This document shows positions 32,471-39,722 of a stretch of DNA of 48,667 nucleotides, in pieces. The notes under the pieces were generated by a model. That model was not told the DNA's origin. It saw only the letters and a list, made by a program, of their open reading frames with translations, and did not search any database. Each line of letters starts with the position of its first letter. The first letter of the stretch is position 1. The DNA comes from Bacillota bacterium. Lineage in GTDB: Bacteria; Bacillota; Sulfobacillia; Sulfobacillales; Sulfobacillaceae. The stretch is taken from NCBI GenBank assembly GCA_021821465.1, contig JAKACM010000013.1, positions 1-48,667 of the forward strand. Reading direction: 5' to 3'. The position numbers and the translations under genes are program-made.

Positions 32471-34081
32471 TTGATTAACAAGGGCCTCAAAAAGGAATTA
32501 TCTCTTCTCGATTTAACTATGGCCTCACTGGGAGCGATTATCGGATCGGGTTGGTTGTTGGCTAGCGAAGCAGCGGCACAAGGAGCTGGACCTTCGGCAA
32601 TTTTCAGTTGGGTCATTGGTGGCGTTGTTGTGATGCTCATTGGCTTGGTGTACGCCGAATTGGGCGGTCTTATTCCGGAGTCCGGGGGCATTGCTCGTTA
32701 TCCTCATTATTCTCACGGTCATTTGACGAGCTTTATCATGGGTTGGGCGGCATTTTTAGCTTATGCTTCGGTCCCCTCGGTTGAAGCCGAAGGTGTCGTG
32801 ACCTATGCGCAAAGCTATATTCCGGCATTCAAGGCGGCCAACGGCAATATCTCTGCCTTGGGATTATTGGTTGCGGCGGCCTTGATGGTGGTATTTTTTC
32901 TCATTAATTATTTCGGAGTGCGTTCGTTTGCTCGGGTTAATACTCCGGTGACCATCATCAAATTCATCATGCCGACCGCGACCGTGTTGATATTTCTTTT
33001 TATCGGCATGCACTGGAGTAACATGAGTGTTCATGGTTTTATGCCGTACAAGTCATCGGGAATGATGAAGATGGTGTCCACGGCAGGTATTGTTTTTTCT
33101 TTTCTGGGATTTCGGCAAGCGGTCGATCTGGCCGGGGAAGCAAAGCACCCGCAGCGTGATGTCCCCCGTGCCGTGGTGTATTCTTTGATCATCGGAATCT
33201 TGCTTTACGTCCTCTTACAACTGGTTTTCATCGGAGGAGTGCCGACAGCTCAAGTATCGAAAGGATGGTTGTCGCTTTCCTATTCGGCACCTTTTGCGGA
33301 ACTGGCTACGACTTTGGGATTGGGGTGGTTTGCCACACTCTTATACGCCGATGCGATATTGTCTCCCGCAGGTACGGGAAATATTTATACGGCATCAACG
33401 ACGCGCGTTCTTTATGCGCTCGGCAATAACCGCTACTTCCCCCGAGCATTAACCAAAGTCGACAATAAAACGGGAATTCCTTATGTGGCGTTAATTACGG
33501 CTTTAATTATGGGATTATTGTTCCTGGCACCGTTTCCGGCATGGCAAAAATTGGTTGGGTTTGTGTCTTCGGCCACAGTCCTGACCTATATTATCGGCCC
33601 CGTGTCTGCGGCTGTGTTTCGGCGCGTGGCTCCTAATGCCAAAAGGCCGGTGAAACTGGGCGGAATGCACATTATCGCTCCCTTGGCCTTTATCGGTGGT
33701 TCCCTCATCATTTATTGGACTGGATGGATCGTGAATCTGCCTTTGTTAATTGCCATGCTCGTAGGTTTGGTTCTATATGCTATTGCTACCTTGGTGGCTC
33801 CTGATCAAATCCAAAGGCCCAGTTTGCAATCCATGAAAGCGGGCGTCTGGATAGTGGTATATTTGTTGTTCATGCTGGGAATGTCCTATTACGGATCTTC
33901 GGTATTCGGTGCTCCTTTCGACAAAGGAAAGGGTCTCATCCATTACCCTTTGGACCTCGTTGTGATTGCCGTGGGTTCCTTGATCTTTTATTACTGGGGC
34001 GTAGCCAGCGGATACAAGACAAAGGACGTGGAGGAAGTTCTGGACGCTTTGGAAGAATCGGCAGACGCCGGAGCTATCTAG
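32471..34081 (+). CDS. APC-superfamily amino acid permease
   Basis: 536 residues from a TTG at 32471 with TAGGAGGAAG six bases upstream. The first helix carries SLGAIIGSGWLLA, the APC substrate-binding glycine motif, and helix 6 has AGIVFSFLGFRQAVDLAGEAKHP (in part), where GEAKxPQRDxPRA is the APC loop consensus. About twelve to fourteen helices. It imports or exchanges an amino acid; the substrate is not clear. A GC-rich terminator follows the stop. Divergent from the pncA/LytSR-like operon, whose regulator might control it. Confidence 0.9.
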   Translation: MINKGLKKELSLLDLTMASLGAIIGSGWLLASEAAAQGAGPSAIFSWVIGGVVVMLIGLVYAELGGLIPESGGIARYPHYSHGHLTSFIMGWAAFLAYASVPSVEAEGVVTYAQSYIPAFKAANGNISALGLLVAAALMVVFFLINYFGVRSFARVNTPVTIIKFIMPTATVLIFLFIGMHWSNMSVHGFMPYKSSGMMKMVSTAGIVFSFLGFRQAVDLAGEAKHPQRDVPRAVVYSLIIGILLYVLLQLVFIGGVPTAQVSKGWLSLSYSAPFAELATTLGLGWFATLLYADAILSPAGTGNIYTASTTRVLYALGNNRYFPRALTKVDNKTGIPYVALITALIMGLLFLAPFPAWQKLVGFVSSATVLTYIIGPVSAAVFRRVAPNAKRPVKLGGMHIIAPLAFIGGSLIIYWTGWIVNLPLLIAMLVGLVLYAIATLVAPDQIQRPSLQSMKAGVWIVVYLLFMLGMSYYGSSVFGAPFDKGKGLIHYPLDLVVIAVGSLIFYYWGVASGYKTKDVEEVLDALEESADAGAI

Positions 34082-34101
34082 CTGTTGTACCGTCAAGTAA
34101 A

Positions 34102-34131
34102 AGCACCCGCCGGAAAATTTCGGCGGGTGCT
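34102..34131 (+). terminator. Rho-independent-type hairpin after the APC permease
   Basis: AGCACCCGCCG (34102-34112) pairs perfectly with CGGCGGGTGCT (34121-34131) around an eight-base GAAAATTT loop. The T-run after the stem is weak (CTCATGAAG), so termination may be partial. It lies between the permease and the convergent gene ending at 34214 and could serve both. Confidence 0.65.
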
Positions 34132-34213
34132 CTCATGAAGAGGCCTGACTCCCGATGGCCACGTTGGATTTGCGACGCAAAAGTTCCGCCGTCCCGTTCG
34201 TGGCTATAAAGGC

Positions 34214-35239
34214 TCAAGTCATGTTCTTGAAGGGATCTAAAGCCAGAATCTGTTGAGTCCAGAACTCAATCTCAGCGGGATCCGATTGCCGACCGCACGG
34301 ATCCGACAGATGAGAAAAGTCCTCCCAGGCCTGGTTATAGGCATCAGCATAGAGGTACAAGAATTTTTCGATTTTTGGCAACAGATGGGTTCGGTCGGCG
34401 GTAAAACCATCGGTAAGGTCGATGACATGGTCATAGGGAGTCGGGACTTGGCTGTGGGGGGCGAGATTATGGCTCACAAGCCAAGATAAGTCAGGAAAAT
34501 AGATGTGGTCGATGTGAGACGGGTCCAATCCACAGTGCAGCAACAACACGCGGTGACCCATGCGCGAAGCTTTTTGAGCCACGCGTTTCAGCATAGAGGA
34601 GATAGGGGATCCGGGAGGACTTGTGATGAGAGTTCGTTTAATCTTTACAAGGGCCGTGGCGGATGCCACGGAAAACGGACCATGGGAAGTGAGCGAAGAA
34701 TGAAAGGCATGATAGGTTTCGGCGGTGGATGTTCGATAAAAGGGTGCCGACAGATCCAAAGAATGTATGAGCTCATGCTCTAGGACGTCAATCTGACGGC
34801 GCAGAGACTGTACGCCGGTCCAAAGGATCTCCAAGTCCCGTAAATATTCTTTGGCAATAAAAAGGTGTCGATAGATGCTTTGAGGAACCTTTTGACCCAC
34901 TATCTCTTCGTTGTTTTGAGGGTGTCCGGGTACGACCAGGGTGTGGGTGATTGTGTTGTTGGGGCGGTAATTCCAATTTCGCGGCTGACCGATCACCGCG
35001 ATATTTTCATAGGGTAAGACAATTCCTGAAAGTATTTCCGGATTCGAAGCTCGGAAAAGAGCCCATAGAACATGAGAGTCCAAGGATTGGAGCAATCTAT
35101 GGAAAATTGCGGAGAGAAGGCTGGCTTCGGCATCAATGATTACGGACTGACGCATTTGACGCAGCCAACTTCGATAAATGGATTTTTTTCCGTAGGCGGT
35201 ATAGGATTCTGCCAACAAAGGCATATACTGTTCTGTCAT
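34214..35239 (-). CDS. PRK06851-like protein with degenerate P-loops
   Basis: 341 residues from the ATG at 35239, eight bases after GGAGG. Two related halves are visible. The N-half has ASNPEILSGIVLPYENIAVIG and the C-half LLHCGLDPSHIDHIYFPDLSW and YDHVIDLTDG, matching the duplicated ATPase-like family PRK06851, whose members have GxPGTGKST P-loops followed by FHCxxDPxxxD. Here the C-half loop reads TSPPGSPISSML, without the GKS/T lysine, and the N-half loop is not recognisable. It probably no longer hydrolyses ATP. Function unknown; the family assignment is my pattern match. Confidence 0.55.
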   Translation of the reverse strand: MTEQYMPLLAESYTAYGKKSIYRSWLRQMRQSVIIDAEASLLSAIFHRLLQSLDSHVLWALFRASNPEILSGIVLPYENIAVIGQPRNWNYRPNNTITHTLVVPGHPQNNEEIVGQKVPQSIYRHLFIAKEYLRDLEILWTGVQSLRRQIDVLEHELIHSLDLSAPFYRTSTAETYHAFHSSLTSHGPFSVASATALVKIKRTLITSPPGSPISSMLKRVAQKASRMGHRVLLLHCGLDPSHIDHIYFPDLSWLVSHNLAPHSQVPTPYDHVIDLTDGFTADRTHLLPKIEKFLYLYADAYNQAWEDFSHLSDPCGRQSDPAEIEFWTQQILALDPFKNMT

Positions 35240-35325
35240 CACCGTCACCTCCGCTCGGTTCTAATCAGGGTATACAAATGAACCGGAAAGTGTGCATAGA
35301 AAAGAGGCGCGGAAAACCAAATGTC

Positions 35326-35354
35326 TTGATGGCCCATACCTGTGAGGGTATAAT
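35326..35354 (+). promoter_or_regulatory. Sigma-A promoter for the Sec-glutaredoxin gene
   Basis: TTGATG (35326-35331), exactly 17 bases, then a perfect TATAAT (35349-35354). The predicted transcript would start near 35361, about 30 bases before the ATG at 35390, with ACGGAGGTGG as ribosome site. A near-consensus promoter argues that the TGA-containing gene is expressed and not a relic. Confidence 0.75.
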
Positions 35355-35389
35355 GATCACGGTATGAATGAAAAGACGGAGGTGGCTTC

Positions 35390-35626
35390 ATGGCAGTTGT
35401 CATCTATACGACACCGACGTGAACTTATTGCCGGAGTGCGAAGCGGTTTCTCCAGGAACGGAAAGTGCCTTTTAAAGAGGTCGATGTCAGCAAGAGTTCC
35501 CAAGGGGCGCAAGAGCTGCAACGCAGATCCGGGCAAACCGGCGTGCCGGTGATAATTGTCAATGGCATCGTGATTGTTGGATTTAATCGGCCAAAATTGG
35601 CGCGAACGTTAGGTGTCCGAGAATGA
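35390..35626 (+). CDS. Glutaredoxin with in-frame TGA at the first active-site Cys (predicted selenoprotein)
   Basis: 79 codons from the ATG at 35390 (GGAGGTG five bases upstream) to TGA at 35624-35626, with one internal TGA at 35420-35422 (codon 11). Reading that codon as selenocysteine gives VVIYTTPT-U-TYCRSAKRFL, the glutaredoxin/NrdH active site with Sec for the first Cys. The rest is a normal fold: FKEVDVSKSSQGAQEL, cis-Pro in TGVPVIIVNG and GFNRPKLARTLGV. No frameshift or other stop occurs. Expected role: reduction of disulfides or low-molecular-weight thiol adducts. Alternatives are a pseudogene, a sequencing error or a UGA-reading Cys tRNA; the matching TGA in the neighbour makes the first two unlikely. 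Confidence 0.82.
35431..35456 (+). promoter_or_regulatory. Candidate bacterial SECIS stem-loop in the glutaredoxin gene
   Basis: CCGGAG (35431-35436) pairs with CTCC-A-GG (35450-35456, one bulged A). Inside, GC (35438-35439) can pair with GC (35443-35444) around a GAA loop that begins 17 bases after the UGA. Published bacterial SECIS models have the apical loop about 16-37 bases after UGA with G in its first two positions, which this fits. The stem is modest, so the structure needs checking by comparison. Confidence 0.45.
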
Positions 35627-35628
35627 CG

Positions 35629-35661
35629 ATGAGCAAGGCGATGAAATGCCTTGCTCATTTT
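35629..35661. terminator. Shared hairpin terminator between the two predicted selenoprotein genes
   Basis: ATGAGCAAGGC (35629-35639) pairs perfectly with GCCTTGCTCAT (35648-35658) around an eight-base loop, followed by TTTT (35658-35661) on the plus strand. It lies two bases after the glutaredoxin stop and 18 bases before the stop of the convergent PDO gene, so it can terminate both. Confidence 0.8.
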
Positions 35662-35679
35662 ACTTGCTCACAACCGATC

Positions 35680-36330
35680 TTATGACGCCGCCGAATCCAA
35701 CACAATTTTCAGCAATTGGTTTTCCGGAACGGCTCCGGTTACATCAAGTTTACCATTGACGACTGATTTGGGAACACCGTAAACATTGTACTTTCCCGCC
35801 AAATCCGGAAATTCACTGGCGTCAACCATGTCCGCAATAATGTGCGGAGATTGAAGAGCCATTTCATGTGCCAGGCGCACCGCCCGGGGACAATATGGTC
35901 ACGTAGGGGTGGTAAACACTTGAATGTGTACAGGCCCTTGGATTTGCGCTAGCGCTTCTTTGCCATCTTCGCTGAGTCCTATGTGATGGGTGGAAACGGC
36001 TTTGATGTCTTCCAAAAATGCACCAAACTCGTGTCCGCTGGGAATGCCCACAAACCGAATTCCGGTATTGTTACCCTGGTGGTCTAAGAGCACAGCAATG
36101 GGTCCTGAAATGTTTTCGTCGCCTACATGACCAGGCTCCAAAGGTGGCACTTCCGTAGTTTGTGTCACCATCACAAGATCCGAAAGATCAGACACTTCAT
36201 TGGCCAAATCAACAAAAACCTGAGACAATTCGCTTTCCGGACCGGGGAAAATCTGAACTGTAACGGGGTCCTTCAAGTCTTCAAAAAATTGACTGACTTG
36301 GTCGCGAATCTTCCCGTCCAAATATGCCAT
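35680..36330 (-). CDS. PDO-type thioredoxin-fold oxidoreductase with in-frame TGA in CPYC (predicted selenoprotein)
   Basis: 217 codons from ATG 36330 to TAA 35680, interrupted once by TGA at 35901-35899 (codon 144). As selenocysteine this gives VQVFTTPT-U-PYCPRAVRL-type text (HIQVFTTPT-U-PYC), the C-terminal active site of protein disulfide oxidoreductases. Two thioredoxin folds are visible: the N-terminal one (about 20-115) has FPGPESEL where PDO has its first CxxC, so it is inactive; the C-terminal one continues with DASEFPDLAGKYNVYGVPKS and its cis-Pro. The ribosome site AAGGAGGTGAT (36349-36339) is an unusually long perfect match. No signal peptide, so cytoplasmic. Conventional annotation would split it at 35899. 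Confidence 0.85.
35867..35892 (-). promoter_or_regulatory. Candidate bacterial SECIS stem-loop in the PDO gene
   Basis: On the minus strand CCGGGCG (35887-35881) pairs with CGCCTGG (35877-35871) as seven pairs including one G-U, closing a GTG loop. Below it, TGT (35892-35890, the resolving Cys codon) pairs with ACA (35869-35867). The apical loop begins 18 bases after the UGA and starts with G, the same geometry as the known E. coli fdhF SECIS. This is a strong candidate seen directly; function is inferred. Confidence 0.65.
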
Positions 36331-36332
36331 GG

Positions 36333-36349
36333 GGTGATATCACCTCCTT
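36333..36349 (-). promoter_or_regulatory. Extended Shine-Dalgarno within a GGTGATATCACC palindrome
   Basis: The eleven-base site AAGGAGGTGAT is fully complementary to the 16S rRNA tail and sits eight bases before the PDO ATG. Its 3' half lies in the perfect palindrome 36333-36344, which could act as an operator or sequester the site in RNA. Confidence 0.5.
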
Positions 36350-36481
36350 GTCTCGCTGGGAGCCCCTGAAGGAATTACAACGTCGGGAACGGTAACTGTA
36401 CCACAGTTCAGGGCTACCCTTCAAAATCAAGTCTGCATCATTCGCAGAATCCCGATACACCCACATTAACATGCTGCCGGT

Positions 36482-36503
36482 TGATGTCAAGATCTTGACA
36501 TCA
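36482..36503. promoter_or_regulatory. Perfect 22-bp palindrome upstream of the PDO gene
   Basis: TGATGTCAAGA (36482-36492) is followed directly by its exact complement TCTTGACATCA (36493-36503). TTGACA is present on both strands within it, so a dimeric repressor bound here could cover a -35 box for the minus-strand PDO gene (start 150 bases away) or for the plus-strand histidine phosphatase gene. No matching regulator is in the window. The rest of 36331-36713 shows no gene. Confidence 0.5.
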
Positions 36504-36713
36504 GACAAGCCGCGAACGGCGGACAGCAGAGACATTAAGACGGACGTTTGGTAAAATAGCGAATAATTGAAAAGGTTAGTGATTCATAACAGGCTGTGAG
36601 GCTATCCCTTCTTTCATGTCACAATTATCAAAGTAAGTCTTTTGGTCGAGCGCGCAGGCAATTGCGGTCAAACGATGATGATGCGAACACAAAGGGAATC
36701 AGGGGGGATGTCA

Positions 36714-37268
36714 GTGGCAACGAAGCTTTGTGTGGTTCGTCATGCAAATATTGAGAAAAAACTCGATCGGGTTCCCGAGTTGTGGCCGCTGTCCCCAACC
36801 GGCAAATTGCGTACAACTGAGCTGGCCCGCCGTGAAGAGTGGAAATATGTCAAAAAATTGTATCACAGTCCTGAGCTAAAGGCGCGTCAAACAGCAGAAA
36901 TTATTTCCGAAATAACAGGTATCCCTGTTCAGCCCCTATGGGACTTGCGTGATGTCACGTCGTCGGTCATGCCGAATAGCGAGGTGACGGGATCGTTGCT
37001 TGCTCAGGAGCATTATGTCTATGAAAGTGCTACGGAAGCCACCGAGCGCATTGTTAACTGCATTCGGACGGTGATGAAAAGCCACTGGGGACAGGAAGTT
37101 GGTATAATCTCCTCTGACAGAGTGTTGGCTCTGTTATACGCTCATATTTTGAAGAGAAAAATCAGTTTATTGGAATGGCTCAATGTTTCTTTGCCCGGCC
37201 TGTCGGTGATTGATGTGGAGCACTGGAAAATTACCCGTGGGTTTTGTGCGAAAGAATTAGAGGAATAG
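36714..37268 (+). CDS. Histidine phosphatase family protein
   Basis: 184 residues from the GTG at 36714, six bases after AGGGGGG; the ATG at 36708 touches the ribosome site and the frame is open back to 36642. The catalytic RHA motif is in KLCVVRHANIEKK at the start, LSPTGKLRTTELARREEW matches LTxxGxxQA, and YHSPELKARQTAEII provides the second Arg. The usual late His (GHxxxI) is replaced by IISSDRVLALLYA, so the second catalytic His seems absent. This may be a phosphatase of altered activity. Substrate unknown. Confidence 0.75.
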   Translation: MATKLCVVRHANIEKKLDRVPELWPLSPTGKLRTTELARREEWKYVKKLYHSPELKARQTAEIISEITGIPVQPLWDLRDVTSSVMPNSEVTGSLLAQEHYVYESATEATERIVNCIRTVMKSHWGQEVGIISSDRVLALLYAHILKRKISLLEWLNVSLPGLSVIDVEHWKITRGFCAKELEE

Positions 37269-37305
37269 TCCGAAAACAATTAGATACTAAGCCCTCTACA
37301 ACACT

Positions 37306-37587
37306 TTACCAATCTTGCGACGGTGCACGTGATTTTAGGAGGTGCTCTACGAGCTGCTCAAATTCTTCCGCATCGATTTCGCCTTGAGCATAACGTTCTT
37401 GCGCGATCTCCAAAGGAGATGGCGATGGTATGGCATGACGAGGCGTTGGTTGACGGAAGGAAGTTTGCCTGAGCCGCCGCCGGGCAGGACGTTGGACCAA
37501 GCGCATAGTGAAACGCGACAACATGATGAACATGAAAACATTGAAAATGGCGGCGAAAACCTCTCGTGAAGGCAGATCCACTGGCAT
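37306..37587 (-). CDS. Small membrane protein with SHOCT domain
   Basis: 93 residues from the ATG at 37587 (GAGGG eleven bases upstream; a GTG three codons earlier is possible). One membrane helix (EVFAAIFNVFMFIMLSRF) is followed by a basic, Pro-rich linker and a C-terminal SHOCT motif, PLEIAQERYAQGEIDAEEFEQL. SHOCT proteins are common in Firmicutes and are thought to mediate oligomerisation; no specific role is known. Confidence 0.75.
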   Translation of the reverse strand: MPVDLPSREVFAAIFNVFMFIMLSRFTMRLVQRPARRRLRQTSFRQPTPRHAIPSPSPLEIAQERYAQGEIDAEEFEQLVEHLLKSRAPSQDW

Positions 37588-37596
37588 AAGTGTCAC

Positions 37597-38479
37597 ATCC
37601 CTCTGTAACGAATCTTGGCAAGAAGACCTCCACCTCTTGGGTTGAGGATAAATTGCCGGTTGCTGATTTTGTAGCCGTTCCCTTGACTTCCGTGATCAAC
37701 TCGACTTGGCCACAACATTACCCTAAGTTCAGTGCTTTGCGTGCCGCCCCGGACACTGGAAAAATCTCAAGAATTCATGACCTTCGAGATAATAAAGATC
37801 GGGTGTTGAGATTGACCAATCAAGGATATTTGACCAGCTCCGGTTTTCAGACCGGCGTGATTAAACCTGTCGACGAAAAATGTATTGGAGCTGTATCCCA
37901 GTATGTCGATCGGATAAGAACTCTTGATTTCTCCACAAAAATCTTACCACAGAAACTGGTCATCGCGGTGTGTAGCACCGCAACTTTTTGAGAATTCCTT
38001 GAGGCAATCTCTCCATGAATTGCCTAAATTGGACGAGACGGAGTAGTTCATTTTTTCAGGGCAAAAAGCGAATATTTTTGGCTGGATTTTTAGTCGTAGT
38101 TGTCATAAAATTCCGTTGTTGAAGCAGGGGTATCAAACGAAAGCGGTTTTCCGAGGAATGCTCCAACCTCTGAAATCTGTGCTATCCTGAATAGGCGTTC
38201 GCTGTTGGTACGTGAGATAGGTAAAGGGTGTTCCGCCCCTCATGGAAAGAAAGGGATGCCTCATAAGATTTGATGCTTACCTCTCCGGCGAATAATTGCT
38301 GTCCACAGCCAAGAAGGGTTGAACGGGCAGTGTTTGGCCCTAGTGCAAGACAAAGGCTTTGAAACGTTGCCGCCTTAAGGCTTAAGGTGTGTTACAGGCA
38401 CCTACTGACATCACAACGGTTGAGTGGGGTTGGTTCGAAGATGTGAAGAGTTGTGGGGGGACTTCGTTGATTAGTTTGA
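37597..38479. other. Long stretch without a confident gene
   Basis: A plus-strand frame from 37590 to 37991 (133 codons, GTG start, no ribosome site) reads moderately protein-like (for example RDNKDRVLRLTNQGYLTSSG) but matches nothing I know and starts inside the divergent SHOCT gene. The 490 bases after it contain no frame; some GC hairpins (CCGCCTTAAGG near 38370) are visible, and no known RNA class was recognised. Confidence 0.3.
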
Positions 38480-39589
38480 TTGACCGATCAAAGACATTCG
38501 GTGTCCAAGCCAAAGACCATGGAGCTCAATAGGGCTCCCTTGTGGCATGAGTACAGTGTCGCGTTACATGTGCATTCTCGCTATTCTGACGGTACCGGAA
38601 GCGTATCTGCCATCTTAAGAGATGCCCAGGCCAGTCATGTGGATGTGTTGCTGTTAACCGATCACGACACTCGCATGGGGGCAAAGGATCCTGGGGAAGG
38701 CTATTACGGACGCACTTTGCTGCTGGTTGGGGCGGAGATCACACCGGCCCAAAACCATTTGCTTGCATTTTTTACGGAAAGGCTTCCCAATGCCCAAGAG
38801 GCTTTTTCCGACATCGTAAACCAAGTATCGGACCAGAGTGGGTTAAGTTTCGTTGCCCATCCTAATGATTCAGGCAATTCCATCTTGCGATTGCCGTCAT
38901 ATCGCTGGACCGAACGGGAGGTACGTGGGTTTACCGGATTGGAAATCTGGAATCATCTGTCTCATTGGAGCGATGGCGTCAAAGGGATCATTTCAGGATT
39001 TCGAAGCTTGGGGAACCCCTTGAGGGGTTTGAAGTATCCCCGTGCGCAAGATTTAAGACTTTGGGATCAACTGGCCCAGGAATCATTGACTCCCCATGGC
39101 AAAGGTGTGGTGGGAATCGGAGGCACTGACGCTCATGCCGTGCGTGTCGGATGGCGTCGGCTTTCTTTCAGAGTTTTTCCTTATCAAGTGAGCTTTCGGA
39201 CTATTCGCACCCAGGTATATCTAACCGAACCTTTTAACCGAGATTTGGATCATGATCGGGAGTTGGTTAAAGACGCTTTGTATAATGGGCGTTGTGCGGT
39301 CATGGCCTACCGCCATGGATCCGAAAAGGGTTTTCGTCTATGGGTTGAAGTGGGTGAGCAAAGTTGGCCTATGGGATCTCATGTCACGATGCAGCCTAAT
39401 CTGCATCTTAAAGCACTCAGTCCCGTACCTGCAGCATGGTTAGTGTTTCGTAACGGAAATCTGTTGACTACAGCCAACGGTAATTTCTTGGACACCATCC
39501 TCGACAATCCTGGGGTATACCGTGTGGAACTTCACCGCGGATCACAAAAATGGGGTTGGCTCTATCCTAATCCGGTGTATGTAATCTGA
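38480..39589 (+). CDS. PHP-domain phosphoesterase-like protein
   Basis: 369 residues from a TTG at 38480; an ATG at 38519 is an alternative, and neither has a good ribosome site. The PHP metal motifs are present: LHVHSRYSDGTG, LTDHDT, a Glu in GAEITPAQNHLLAFF, the His of VAHPND and the GTDAH near residue 215. A C-terminal beta-rich extension (about 260-369) may bind substrate. PHP enzymes hydrolyse phosphate esters using two or three metals. Exact substrate unknown. Confidence 0.82.
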   Translation: MTDQRHSVSKPKTMELNRAPLWHEYSVALHVHSRYSDGTGSVSAILRDAQASHVDVLLLTDHDTRMGAKDPGEGYYGRTLLLVGAEITPAQNHLLAFFTERLPNAQEAFSDIVNQVSDQSGLSFVAHPNDSGNSILRLPSYRWTEREVRGFTGLEIWNHLSHWSDGVKGIISGFRSLGNPLRGLKYPRAQDLRLWDQLAQESLTPHGKGVVGIGGTDAHAVRVGWRRLSFRVFPYQVSFRTIRTQVYLTEPFNRDLDHDRELVKDALYNGRCAVMAYRHGSEKGFRLWVEVGEQSWPMGSHVTMQPNLHLKALSPVPAAWLVFRNGNLLTTANGNFLDTILDNPGVYRVELHRGSQKWGWLYPNPVYVI

Positions 39590-39722
39590 GCTTCCTGGGT
39601 TGGCCTTATTCGTCGGTGGTGAGCGTCGGCAAATCATGATTCAATAATTCAAGGTGCCGGTTCTTGAATCAGCATCTGGGGTTAAAGATTCTGAGAAATT
39701 TTCACAACTGGAAGAGAAAGGA

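Noticed and set aside
32434..32691. Minus-strand ORF opposite the APC permease start
   Set aside because: It is the complement of a strongly conserved permease N-terminus and has no own signals.
34102..34131. SECIS or riboswitch interpretation of the GC-rich hairpin
   Set aside because: It directly follows the permease stop and lies between convergent genes, so a terminator explains it.
35364..35552. Plus-strand 62-residue ORF overlapping the Sec-glutaredoxin
   Set aside because: It lies in another frame, has no family resemblance and ignores the promoter and ribosome site that serve the glutaredoxin frame.
35425..35658. Minus-strand ORF opposite the glutaredoxin gene
   Set aside because: It is a shadow: it starts inside the terminator hairpin, has no ribosome site and no recognisable domain.
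35680..35880. Independent 66-residue protein starting at a GTG after the PDO stop
   Set aside because: It is in the same frame as the upstream ORF, has no ribosome site and begins in the middle of a thioredoxin fold, so it is the C-terminal part of the TGA-containing PDO gene.
37590..37991. 133-residue plus-strand ORF
   Set aside because: Moderately protein-like but it has no ribosome site, begins inside the SHOCT gene and matches no family I know; left as unannotated sequence.
38380..38460. Possible tRNA (including tRNA-Sec) suggested by GGTTCGAA near 38430
   Set aside because: No matching T-stem, acceptor stem or anticodon arm could be built around it.
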